Counted from the stretch's first letter, positions 15,696 through 23,171 are shown. The stretch is DNA of 64,000 nt from Kitasatospora sp. A2-31 (GCF_022288725.1 NZ_JAKNTA010000004.1:592104-656103), one strand, 5' to 3'. A program made the numbers and translations. Notes: generated by a model not told the origin, from the sequence alone.

Positions 15696-16927
15696 GGCCG
15701 GCCTCCGTCGACCTCGGTGAGCACGGCGACCAGGCAGCGCAGCTGCTGCTCGCTCTGGTGCCAGTGCACGACCAGCCGCAGCAGGCCCAGCCGGCGCGCC
15801 ACCGAGGCGATCAGACCGCGCTCCTCCAGGGCGTCCACCAGCTTCTCCGGCGCGGGGTGGCGCACCGTCACCACGGTGAGCTCGGGCTCGGGGGCGACCT
15901 GGAAGCCGGCCCCGGTCAGCAGCCGCACCAGCAGTGCCCGGCGCTCCCAGAGCCCGGCCACCGCGGCCCGGTAGCCGCTGCGGCCCTGGGCGCGCAGCGC
16001 CGCCCAGGTGGCCAGCACCGCGCCGCCCGGCCGGGTGCCGAGCAGGGCCTGGTGGTCGAAGGTGCCCCGGTAGTGCGAGGAGGTGCGCAGCGCCGCGCCG
16101 TCCTGCGCGTCGCGGAACAGCACGTGCCCGGCCGGGATCGGTGCGCCGCCGTACTTGTGCGGGTCCAGGGTGACGGAGCTGACGCCGGGCACCGAGAACC
16201 CGATCGGCGGCAGCGGCTCGCCGAGCTCGCGGGCGAACGGCACCAGGAACCCACCGGTGGCGGCGTCCACGTGGACCGGGACGCCGAGCTGCGCGGCGTG
16301 CGCGGCGATCGCCGGCACGTCGTCCACGGCGCCGGACTCGGAGCTGCCGGCGGTGGCCACCACCAGCGCGGTCTCCGGGGTGACCAGCGGCAGCAGGCGG
16401 TCGAGGTCGACCCGCAGCCGCCCGTCCGAGGGGACGCGCACGACCTCCACCGGGAGCAGCGCGGCGATCTTGTCGAAGGAGAAGTGCGCGCTGTCGCCCA
16501 GCAGGATCCGGGCCGGCGCGTCGGGACCGAAGCGCGCCCGGTGGCGCCGGACGGCCGCCTGCACCGCCAGCAGGTTGGCCTCGGTGCCGCCCGAGGTGGC
16601 CACGCCGGTCGCCCCGGGCCCGTCCATCAGGTCGGCCAGCATGGCCGTCACCTCGCGCTCGGCGCGGGCCAGCGACGGGAAGATCCGGTTGTCGCCGAGG
16701 TTGGCCTGCTGGTGGGCGGCGAAGACCTGCTCGGCCACCGGGAGCGGGGTCGAGCAGATCGAGTTGAAGACGGTGCCGTCCCGGTAGTCGTGGTCGTCCG
16801 CGCAGAGCCCGGCGACCTCGGCCAGCACCTGCTCGACGGGGGCGCCCCGGTCGGGCAGCCCGCCGGCGGGCTCACCCGGAGGCGGGGACCCGGTGGGGGA
16901 CGGCGAAGAACTGGGCAGCGTTGCCAT
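15692..16927 (-). CDS. PLP-dependent decarboxylase (MfnA/group II decarboxylase-like)
   Basis: A 411-residue fold-type I PLP enzyme. The GVATSGGTEANLLAVQAA motif binds the cofactor phosphate, HVDAATGGFLVPF supplies the Asp and stacking region, and VTLDPHKYGGAPIPAGHVLF contains the Schiff-base Lys. The DPHK and APIPAG context matches MfnA-type tyrosine/aspartate decarboxylases. Its first 35 residues are Pro/Ser/Gly-rich and overlap the end of the TatD-like gene by 56 bases. It would release an amine such as tyramine or beta-alanine as a building block; which one is not predictable. Confidence 0.84.
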   Translation of the reverse strand: MATLPSSSPSPTGSPPPGEPAGGLPDRGAPVEQVLAEVAGLCADDHDYRDGTVFNSICSTPLPVAEQVFAAHQQANLGDNRIFPSLARAEREVTAMLADLMDGPGATGVATSGGTEANLLAVQAAVRRHRARFGPDAPARILLGDSAHFSFDKIAALLPVEVVRVPSDGRLRVDLDRLLPLVTPETALVVATAGSSESGAVDDVPAIAAHAAQLGVPVHVDAATGGFLVPFARELGEPLPPIGFSVPGVSSVTLDPHKYGGAPIPAGHVLFRDAQDGAALRTSSHYRGTFDHQALLGTRPGGAVLATWAALRAQGRSGYRAAVAGLWERRALLVRLLTGAGFQVAPEPELTVVTVRHPAPEKLVDALEERGLIASVARRLGLLRLVVHWHQSEQQLRCLVAVLTEVDGGRP

Positions 16928-17795
16928 GAGCGAGAGCCCTCACGATCTGCTCGGGGACACCATGGAGTCGGAGCCGGTGCACCGTCCGGGCCAGACCCAG
17001 CGGGTCGGCCGAGCCGAAGTGCAGGCCGGTGTTGAGCATCAGCCGCTCCGGGCCGAAGCGTTCCAGCAGCCGCAGCACCTCGCGGTGCGACTGCTTCTCG
17101 CGGATCTGGAACAGCGCGTCCTGGCGCGGGGCGACCGCGATCCCGTACCCGCCGAGCCCGCGCAGCGCCGGGTGCTCGGCGAGCAGGTCGATCCGCTGCT
17201 CGTCGAGGTCGAGCAGGGCGATGGAGGCGGGGTCGATGCCGGACCGCTCCACCGCGCCCGCCAGCGGCGCCAGCATCTCCCGGAAGGGCGCGAGCGCGGG
17301 CGGCGACTCGACCAGCACCGGCACACCGCGTGCCGAGGCCAGCTTCAGCTGCCGCTCCAGCACCTCCACCTCGTCCGGGCCGCCGTTGCGCAGCGACAGC
17401 TCGCCCAGCGCCCGGACCCGCGGGTGGTCCAGGTACTCCTCCAGCGCCTCGATCCCGGCCAGCGCCCCGGACAGCCCCGCCATGTCGGCCGCGTGCACCG
17501 CGAGCGCCACGTGCAGGTCGATCCCGTACGCGGCGGCGCGCGAGGTCTCGGCCACCGCGAGCCGTTCGAACCGGGCGGCGAAGGCGCTGCCGGTGTCCCG
17601 GGCCTCCAGCGAGGCGGAGCACGGGGCGAGCGCCGTGAGCACCCCGCTGACGGCCATCAGCTCGTAGTCGTCGGCGTTGCGCAGGTCGCTGTGGACGTGG
17701 TGGTCGAACAGCGGCGTCAGGCCGGTCCCGTCCAGTGCCCGGGGGGCGAGCGGCGGCGGGGGCGGCGGCGGTCCGGGGGCGCGGCCGGCGGGCAC
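16872..17795 (-). CDS. TatD/EboB-like metal-dependent hydrolase
   Basis: A 307-residue TIM-barrel hydrolase, GTG start. After a Pro-rich start it has LFDHHVHSDLRNADDYELM, the HxH metal site, then ALGELSLRNGG and a C-terminal GPERLMLNTGLHFGSADPLGL with the barrel-end Asp. The pattern DDYELMAVSGVLTALAP and the GPER...SADPL segment are closer to EboB-type proteins than to TatD DNases. Ebo operons export or make an unknown metabolite in bacteria and algae. TatD-type nucleases also occur in DNA-alkylator clusters (yatakemycin), so a DNA-repair role cannot be excluded. It ends inside the start of the decarboxylase gene. Confidence 0.7.
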   Translation of the reverse strand: MPAGRAPGPPPPPPPLAPRALDGTGLTPLFDHHVHSDLRNADDYELMAVSGVLTALAPCSASLEARDTGSAFAARFERLAVAETSRAAAYGIDLHVALAVHAADMAGLSGALAGIEALEEYLDHPRVRALGELSLRNGGPDEVEVLERQLKLASARGVPVLVESPPALAPFREMLAPLAGAVERSGIDPASIALLDLDEQRIDLLAEHPALRGLGGYGIAVAPRQDALFQIREKQSHREVLRLLERFGPERLMLNTGLHFGSADPLGLARTVHRLRLHGVPEQIVRALAHGNAAQFFAVPHRVPASG

Positions 17796-17802
17796 GGCGG
17801 CC

Positions 17803-18645
17803 TCAGCCCCGGAGACCGTCGGCGGCGGCGATGGCGGCGGTCAGCACCTCACGGCTGCGGCGCAGCGCGTGCTGGTACCGGTCGGCGTGGTTGTACAGCT
17901 CCACACTGACGAACCCGTCGTAGCCGCCGCGTCCGAGCACCGAGAAGAAGCCGGCGAAGTCGATGTCGCCGTCCCCGGGGATCTCGTGGTGGTGCACCCG
18001 GCCCTTGATGTCCTCGACCTGGATGATCCGGGTGTATGGCAGGTTCCGCTCGACCGAGCCGAGGTAGTCCTCCTCCACCACCCGGCAGTGGCCGAGGTCC
18101 TGGGCGAGCGCGAAGCGGTCGGAGGCCAGCTCGTCGGCGAGGCGGGCCACCCCGTCGTTGGTCTCCAGGAAGAACTCCGGCTCGGGCTCCATCGCCAGGA
18201 CCGCGCTGCCCGGGCCGTCCAGCACCTGCTGGATGCCTTCCGCCAGCCACTGCCGGGCCTGCTCCTCGGAGACCTCGGCCTTGCGCTTGCCGGTGGCGAA
18301 GTTGACGTAGGGGATGCCGAGTTCGTCGGCGATCCGGACCGACCGCCGCACCAGGTCGACCCGGCGGGCCCGGCCCTCGGCGGTGGGGTGGATCAGCGAG
18401 GGCTCGAACCGCTCCTCGCCCAGCAGGTTGTCCGCGCCGGCGGCCAGGCAGCAGGCGGTCAGGCCGGAGCGCTCCAGCGCCTTGCGGATCGGCGCGGCCT
18501 CGGCGGGGCCGAAGGCGAACGGGTCCAGGTGCGCCGGGTGGAGCGAGAGCTCGATCCCCTCGTAGCCGGCGTCGGCGACCGCCTCGATCGCCCGCTCCAC
18601 CGAGATCGTCCGCAGGCCGTTGGCGTTGTAGGCAAGCTTGACCAC
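17803..18645 (-). CDS. Xylose-isomerase-like TIM-barrel protein (AP endonuclease 2 family)
   Basis: A 280-residue sugar phosphate isomerase/epimerase fold protein. Metal-site strands are visible: GYEGIELSLHPAHL at the start, AVLAMEPEPEFFLE with a Glu ligand, LAQDLGHCRVVEED with Asp and His, IIQVEDIKGRVHHHEIPGDGDIDF, and GFVSVELYNHAD. Families with this fold include hydroxypyruvate isomerase, inosose isomerase/dehydratase (IolE/IolI) and endonuclease IV. GTG start with AGGAG 7 bases upstream; eight bases separate it from the TatD-like gene. Acting on a cyclitol ketone would fit the nearby DOI-synthase-like cyclase. An AP-endonuclease role is less likely. Confidence 0.78.
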   Translation of the reverse strand: MVKLAYNANGLRTISVERAIEAVADAGYEGIELSLHPAHLDPFAFGPAEAAPIRKALERSGLTACCLAAGADNLLGEERFEPSLIHPTAEGRARRVDLVRRSVRIADELGIPYVNFATGKRKAEVSEEQARQWLAEGIQQVLDGPGSAVLAMEPEPEFFLETNDGVARLADELASDRFALAQDLGHCRVVEEDYLGSVERNLPYTRIIQVEDIKGRVHHHEIPGDGDIDFAGFFSVLGRGGYDGFVSVELYNHADRYQHALRRSREVLTAAIAAADGLRG

Positions 18646-18714
18646 AGCAGTTCTCCTTGTCTCGACCGGTGCTGACCGGCCGTCGGGTCCGGTGGGCTCA
18701 CACCGGCGGGTGGG

Positions 18715-19353
18715 TCACTTCTCGGCGGTGGCGTGCACGTGGAAGTCGTGCCAGGTCCGCAGCTCGATCCGGTGGAAGCCGGCGGCGCGCAGCATCTCCT
18801 CCAACTCGCCCAGGGAGAAGCGCAGGTGCACCTCCTCCGGGCCGGCGCCGTCGGGCTGCCGGGCGTACCACGCCTCGATCTCCCGGTTGCGCTCCTTGTC
18901 GGCGGTCTTGCGGTAGTCGGCCAGCGCCACCCGGCCGCCGGGTCGCAGCACCCGGTGCATCTCGGCGATGGCGGCGGGCGCGTCGTCGGCCAGCTCGTGC
19001 AGGACGTAGGTGGAGATGACCAGGTCGGCGCTGTCGTCGGGGGCGGGCAGCGGCACCACGGGGCTCACGGTGCGGGTGACCCGGTCGGCCACCCCCTCCC
19101 GGGCGGCCCGGGCGGCGAGCACGTCCAGCAGCTCCGGGCTGCCGTCCACGCAGTGCACCGAGCCCTGCGGCCCGACCGCCCGGGCGGCCGGCACGGCCGC
19201 GTAGCCGGTGCCCGCGCCGACGTCGATCACCTGCTGGCCGGGCGCGGCGCCGACGGCGCGCAGCAGGTCCTGCACCTCGCCGAGCGCCCAGCGCAGCGGA
19301 CCGTCGAGCCGGTAGACCGTCTCGGCGATCTCCGGGGAATGCGCGGTGTTCAT
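18715..19353 (-). CDS. UbiE/Coq5-type SAM-dependent methyltransferase
   Basis: A 212-residue methyltransferase, start ATG at 19353 with GAAGGAG eight bases upstream. Motif I is VIDVGAGTGYAAVPAARAVG, the acidic loop VDGSPELLDVLAARA, and the region ADLVISTYVLHELADD precedes HRVLRPGGRVALADY, which is the signature order of the UbiE/methyltransferase_11 family. It is the fourth methyltransferase of the cluster and lies between the TIM-barrel gene (69 bases downstream) and the cyclase gene. Likely an O- or C-methyltransferase on a late intermediate. Confidence 0.85.
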   Translation of the reverse strand: MNTAHSPEIAETVYRLDGPLRWALGEVQDLLRAVGAAPGQQVIDVGAGTGYAAVPAARAVGPQGSVHCVDGSPELLDVLAARAAREGVADRVTRTVSPVVPLPAPDDSADLVISTYVLHELADDAPAAIAEMHRVLRPGGRVALADYRKTADKERNREIEAWYARQPDGAGPEEVHLRFSLGELEEMLRAAGFHRIELRTWHDFHVHATAEK

Positions 19354-19400
19354 TGCGATGACTCCTTCGGGGGCCGAACGGGCCGTCCGGCCCTGCTGAT

Positions 19401-19424
19401 TCGGCGGGTCGGCGGGTCGGCGGG
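19401..19424. repeat. 8-bp tandem repeat, three copies
   Basis: TCGGCGGG occurs three times head to tail in the spacer between the cyclase and methyltransferase genes, followed by a partial copy. It lies about 50 bases upstream of the methyltransferase start. Slippage-prone repeats of this kind are common in GC-rich spacers; no function is visible. Confidence 0.6.
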
Positions 19425-19497
19425 TCGGGGCGTGCACGGGCGTGCACGTCGTACGCCCGGCGCGGTCGGGCGCACGGCGGCGCACGGCGGCGCCCGC

Positions 19498-19553
19498 GGG
19501 GCTCAGGCGGCGGGGCTCAGGCGGCGGGGCTCAGGCGTCGGGGCTCAGGCGTC
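19498..19553. repeat. 14-bp tandem repeat, four copies, spanning the cyclase stop codon
   Basis: The unit GGGGCTCAGGCGGC (the last two copies end GTC) is repeated four times with no gaps. On the minus strand each unit carries TGA. The cyclase gene stops in the first copy read (TGA at 19545-19547), and because 14 is not a multiple of three, the TGAs of the next copies fall in the other two frames and then in frame again. The array therefore closes all three reading frames. Confidence 0.75.
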
Positions 19554-20654
19554 GGCGAGGACGCTCTTCAGCAGGGGCTCGGGCACCGGCGTCTCGTGGT
19601 CGCCGTCCACGGTGTGCACCCGGCCGATCTCGGGCACCAGCACGAACCGCACCGCGCTGCCGGCCCGGCGCTTGTTGTCGCTGAGGATGACCTCGACGAT
19701 CCGCTCCGGCGTGAACTCCTCCGGCACCGAGGTCGGGCTGCCCATCAGGGTGCCGAGCACGTGCTCCTGGCGCTCCAGCACCTCCGGGCGGGTGACCCCG
19801 AGCCGGATGCCCAGCCGGGCCGCGGCGCACATCCCGATGCCGACCGCCTCGCCGTGCAGCAGCCGGCCGCCGGAGAGGAACTCCACGGCGTGGCCGACCG
19901 TGTGGCCGTACTCCAGGATGATGCCGGTGCCGCGCTCGCCGGGGTCCAGCGCCAGGATGCCCAGCTTGCTGCGGACCACCTCGTGGCAGACCCCGAGCAG
20001 GTCGTCCCGGATGCCGCCGACGCCGTCGGCCAGCAGGCCCTCCAGCCGGTCGAACCAGGCGGCGTCGTTGACCAGGCCGTTCTTCAGCGCCTCGACCAGC
20101 GCGCTGCGGTGTTGGCGCTCCGGTTCGGTGCGCAGCGTCGCCACGTCGGCCCAGATGAAGATCGGCGCGTGGTAGACGCCGAACTGGTTCTTGCCGAGCG
20201 CGCCGTTGATGGCCTGCTTGTTGCTGAGGGTGCCGTCGGTGAGGTTGAGCATGGTGGTCGGGATCTCGACGAAGCGCAGGCCCCGGTAGACCATGGCGGC
20301 CGCCAGTCCGGCGAGGTTGCTGATCATGCCGCCGCCGAGGGCGCCGACGATCGAGTCCTTGGTGGCGCCGGCGGCGACCAGCCGTTCGCAGAGGGCGGTC
20401 AGCTGCGGCCAGCCCTTGACCTGCTCGCCCTCGGCCACGGTGATCAGATTGACCGCGACGCCGGCCCGGCCGAGCTTGTTGGCGAGGTCCCGGCCGAAGC
20501 GCTCGTACAGCGGTTCGCTGGTGACCAGGTAGAACTCGTCGAAGTCGTAGCGTCCCAGGTACTCGGGCAGGCGGTCGCCGATCCCGTCGCCGAGGTAGAA
20601 GGGGCAGCTCGGCCTGGTCCCGCTGGACAGCTCGATGATGGTTCCGTCGGACAC
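19545..20654 (-). CDS. Sugar-phosphate cyclase, 2-deoxy-scyllo-inosose synthase-like
   Basis: A 369-residue member of the dehydroquinate-synthase-like superfamily. GALGGGMISNLAGLAAAM binds NAD; LVEALKNGLVND, EYGHTVGHAVEFL and RLLHGEAVGIGM supply the Glu, His and His zinc ligands. Motifs that separate subfamilies match 2-deoxy-scyllo-inosose synthase better than dehydroquinate synthase: TLSNKQAIN, GKNQFGVYHAP, KNG after the Glu, and EYGHT rather than NLGHT. It would turn glucose 6-phosphate or another sugar phosphate into a six-membered cyclitol ketone. EboD and 2-epi-5-epi-valiolone synthases are related, so the exact product needs proof. GTG start with AAAGGA upstream. No scyllo-inosose aminotransferase gene is present nearby. 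Confidence 0.82.
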   Translation of the reverse strand: MSDGTIIELSSGTRPSCPFYLGDGIGDRLPEYLGRYDFDEFYLVTSEPLYERFGRDLANKLGRAGVAVNLITVAEGEQVKGWPQLTALCERLVAAGATKDSIVGALGGGMISNLAGLAAAMVYRGLRFVEIPTTMLNLTDGTLSNKQAINGALGKNQFGVYHAPIFIWADVATLRTEPERQHRSALVEALKNGLVNDAAWFDRLEGLLADGVGGIRDDLLGVCHEVVRSKLGILALDPGERGTGIILEYGHTVGHAVEFLSGGRLLHGEAVGIGMCAAARLGIRLGVTRPEVLERQEHVLGTLMGSPTSVPEEFTPERIVEVILSDNKRRAGSAVRFVLVPEIGRVHTVDGDHETPVPEPLLKSVLADA

Positions 20655-20672
20655 GTCGGTCCTTTCGTGCAG

Positions 20673-20700
20673 GGTGTCGGAACGGGGGTGTCGGAACGGG
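20673..20700. repeat. 14-bp direct repeat upstream of the cyclase gene
   Basis: GGTGTCGGAACGGG occurs twice head to tail, 19 bases upstream of the GTG start of the cyclase gene. Tandem repeats at this distance could be an operator or a promoter element for a transcript starting in the 217-base gap between trpB2 and the cyclase gene. No consensus promoter is obvious. Confidence 0.5.
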
Positions 20701-20817
20701 TGGTGCGGGAACGCGGGTGGTTCCGGGTGCGCCCCCGCGCGCCCGCGCGCGACCGGCGCGCGGGCCGCGGAGCGTGTGGTCGGTGGGTGGGTGGCGGTCG
20801 GTGCTGCGCCGGGTGCG

Positions 20818-20838
20818 CGGCACGGCCGTACCGTGCCG
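20818..20838. terminator. Short hairpin after the trpB2-like gene
   Basis: CGGCACGG pairs with CCGTGCCG around a 5-base loop, 34-54 bases downstream of the TrpB-like stop in the leftward direction. An 8-bp GC stem without a T-tract is a weak terminator; it may separate the TrpB gene from the cyclase operon in part. Confidence 0.4.
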
Positions 20839-20871
20839 GCGCGGCGCGAGCGCGCTGCGGCGTGCGGACGC

Positions 20872-22194
20872 TCAGCGGTGGGCGAGGTAGCCGTCGAGGT
20901 CGAGCAGCCCGTTGCCGCTGACGCAGGCCACGATCACCTCGGACCGCCCGGTCTCGCGGGCCAGCACGGCCCGCTCCACCGCGGCGCGCAGGGCGTGGCA
21001 GGACTCCGGGGCGATCAGCATCCCCTCCGTGGAGAGCACCAGCCGCCCGGTCTCGAAGGCGTCCGCCTCCTCGTACGCGGTCGCGTCGAGCAGCCCCTCG
21101 CCGCGCAGCACGCCGATCAGCGGCGAGCCGCTGTGCTGGCGCAGGCCGCCGACGTGGGTCTCCGGGAGCTCGTAGTCCCGGCCCAGGGTGTACGACTTGC
21201 TGAGCGGGGTGACGCCCTCGGGATCGGCGTGGTCGTAGCGCAGCGTGCCCCGGGTGAGCCGCGGGGCGCTCGCCGACTCCGCGCCGAGCAGCAGAAGACC
21301 GTCCCCGCGCTCCGCCTTCTCGGCCAGGAAGGGGCCCATGAAGCCGCCGAGGTTGCTGCCGCCGCCGACACAGGCGATCAGCGCGTCCGGCTGCTCGCCG
21401 AGGGCGGCCAGCTGCGCCTTGGTCTCCTGGCCGATGACGGTCTGGTGGATCAGCACGTGCGCCAGGTTGCTGCCGGAGATGTAGCGGGTCTCCGGGTGCA
21501 GTGCGGCGTGGCTGATCGCCTCGCCGATCGCCGTGCCGAGCGAGCCGAGCAGGTGCCGGCCGTCGCGCAGCAGCGCCTTGCCGACCGGGGTCTGCTCGCT
21601 CGGGGAGGGGTGCACCTCGGCGCCGAGCATCTCGATCAGCGCGTTCCGGCCGGGCTTCTGCCGGGCCGAGACGCCGGCCCAGTAGATGACGGCCTTCAGG
21701 CCGAAGCGGCGGGCGGCCCAGGCCACCGCGTGGCCCCACTGGCCGGCGCCGGTCTCGGTGACCAGCGTCCCGACGCCCTGCTGGGCCGCGTAGTAGGCCT
21801 GCGCGATCGCCGAGTTGAGCTTGAAGCTGCCGGTCGGCAGGACGTCCTCGCGCTTGAGGTAGATCCGGGCCGGAGTGTCCAGGTAGCGCTCCAGGGCGCG
21901 GGCGCGCAGCAGCGGGGTCGGCCGCCCGATCGAGGCGAGCTCCTCGCGCACCCGCTCCGGGATCGCCAGGAAGGGCTCGGTGGCGGCGTCCTGGGCGCGG
22001 ACGGCGTCGAGCCGGATCCGCTGCTGCAGGGCGATCCGCGAGCCCCAGTCGTCCTGCTCGGCGCCTTCGGGCTCGCGCGGCGGCGGCACGGCGCCCGGCA
22101 GGCTGGGGACGAGGTTGTACCAGTGCGACGGGACCGAACGGGGGTCCGCCGCGGCCGGCACCGGTACGGGGGTCCACGGGGCGGCTGGAGTCAC
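20872..22194 (-). CDS. Orphan TrpB2-type tryptophan synthase beta-like PLP enzyme
   Basis: A 440-residue fold-type II PLP enzyme. The N-terminus SHWYNLVPSLP and the motif order follow TrpB2 (long-type) rather than the housekeeping TrpB. The Schiff-base Lys is in LKREDVLPTGSFKLNSAIAQ, the catalytic Glu in LVTETGAGQWGHAV, the phosphate loop is CVGGGSNLGG, and IAPESCHAL is the late substrate-site strand. There is no trpA or other tryptophan gene nearby. TrpB2-like enzymes join serine-derived aminoacrylate to a nucleophile, so this enzyme may make a non-standard amino acid for the pathway. It is the first gene of the leftward run; GTG start with AGAGGG upstream. Confidence 0.85.
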   Translation of the reverse strand: MTPAAPWTPVPVPAAADPRSVPSHWYNLVPSLPGAVPPPREPEGAEQDDWGSRIALQQRIRLDAVRAQDAATEPFLAIPERVREELASIGRPTPLLRARALERYLDTPARIYLKREDVLPTGSFKLNSAIAQAYYAAQQGVGTLVTETGAGQWGHAVAWAARRFGLKAVIYWAGVSARQKPGRNALIEMLGAEVHPSPSEQTPVGKALLRDGRHLLGSLGTAIGEAISHAALHPETRYISGSNLAHVLIHQTVIGQETKAQLAALGEQPDALIACVGGGSNLGGFMGPFLAEKAERGDGLLLLGAESASAPRLTRGTLRYDHADPEGVTPLSKSYTLGRDYELPETHVGGLRQHSGSPLIGVLRGEGLLDATAYEEADAFETGRLVLSTEGMLIAPESCHALRAAVERAVLARETGRSEVIVACVSGNGLLDLDGYLAHR

Positions 22195-22514
22195 GATGCA
22201 TCCCTCTCGTCATCCGGATGGGGGAACCGTGCACGTCAGTCTCCGCAGCCGATGGACCGGGTGAGAAGCGGATCGCGCGTTGTTGACCGGCTCAGTCAAG
22301 CTTCGGATCGGTTGCCCGGGTCGGACTTGACCGGAACGGTGGGGAAAGCGGTTTCCGGTCCCGAAGCCACGGGTTTCGCGGCCCGGACCGCGCGGCCGGG
22401 CGCGCGGTGACCGATTCCGCGCCGCCTCGTTCGCCCTCGCGGGGGCCTGTGGCCGCAGTGACCCCTGGGCGCCCAGCGCGCCCCGATCCAGCAGCCGTAC
22501 GGGAGTTCGGAACC
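22195..22514. promoter_or_regulatory. Divergent promoter region between trpB2-like and GyrI-like genes
   Basis: This 320-base region separates the leftward cluster from rightward genes. An inverted repeat TTGAC-7-GTCAA lies at 22283-22299, and a second TTGACC occurs at 22327. TTGACC and, on the other strand, TTGACT both match -35 hexamers, but no matching strong -10 is visible at 17-18 bases. I see no gene here. Operator and promoters for both directions are likely. Confidence 0.5.
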
Positions 22515-23171
22515 ATGAGTACCACCGGCAGGGCAGAGAAGACCGACCACCGCAAGCTCGGCGGCGCGCTGTACAGCGCGAAGTCGGTCCCGCAGGTCGT
22601 CGACGTCCCCGAGTTCGCCTTCCTCGCCGTCGACGGCGTCGGCGACCCCCAGCAGAGCCCCGACTTCGGGCCCGCCATCGCGGCGTTGTACGCCACCTCC
22701 TACGCCCTCAAGTTCGCCGTCCGGGCCGAGACCGGCCTGGACTACGCGGTGATGCCGCTCGAAGGGCTCTGGCACAGCAACGACCCGCACTTCGACGCGG
22801 TCTCGGCCGACTCCTACGGCCCCGGCGCCCGGGCCGGCTGGGAGTGGACCCTGCTGATCCGCCAGCCCGTGCCGTACACCGACGCGCAGCTGGCCGCCGC
22901 GCTCGCCAAGGCGGAGGCCAAGGCCGAGGGCAGGGCCGGCACCGAGGCGGTCGGCCGGATCCACCGGGAGTCCTTCGCCGAGGGCCGCTGCGTCCAGGTG
23001 CTGCACAAGGGGCCGTACGAGACCGAGCCGCGCACCGTGAAGCTGCTGCACGACTACCTGCACACCGAGCGGCTCGCCGAGGCCGGACGGCACCACGAGA
23101 TCTACCTCTCCGACCCCACCAGGACCGCGCCCGAGCGGCGGCGCACCATCCTCCGGCAGCCGGTGTCCTGA
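22515..23171 (+). CDS. GyrI-like domain protein
   Basis: A 218-residue stand-alone protein of the GyrI-like (COG4832) family: KLGGALYSAKSVPQVVDVPEFAFLAVDG at the start, AIAALYATSYALKFAVR, then VMPLEGLWH and ending GPYETEPRTVKLLHDYL with HEIYLSDPTR. GyrI-like proteins in yatakemycin and CC-1065 producers hydrolyse cyclopropane toxins; others only bind ligands. It diverges from the biosynthetic run, sharing its control region, so a self-protection role is plausible. GGGAG precedes the ATG by nine bases. Confidence 0.82.
   Translation: MSTTGRAEKTDHRKLGGALYSAKSVPQVVDVPEFAFLAVDGVGDPQQSPDFGPAIAALYATSYALKFAVRAETGLDYAVMPLEGLWHSNDPHFDAVSADSYGPGARAGWEWTLLIRQPVPYTDAQLAAALAKAEAKAEGRAGTEAVGRIHRESFAEGRCVQVLHKGPYETEPRTVKLLHDYLHTERLAEAGRHHEIYLSDPTRTAPERRRTILRQPVS

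Noticed and set aside
17803..18645. Endonuclease IV DNA-repair role for the TIM-barrel protein, by analogy to yatakemycin resistance genes
   Set aside because: The fold is shared, but there is no DNA glycosylase gene nearby and the sequence looks closer to sugar isomerases. Kept only as a minor alternative.
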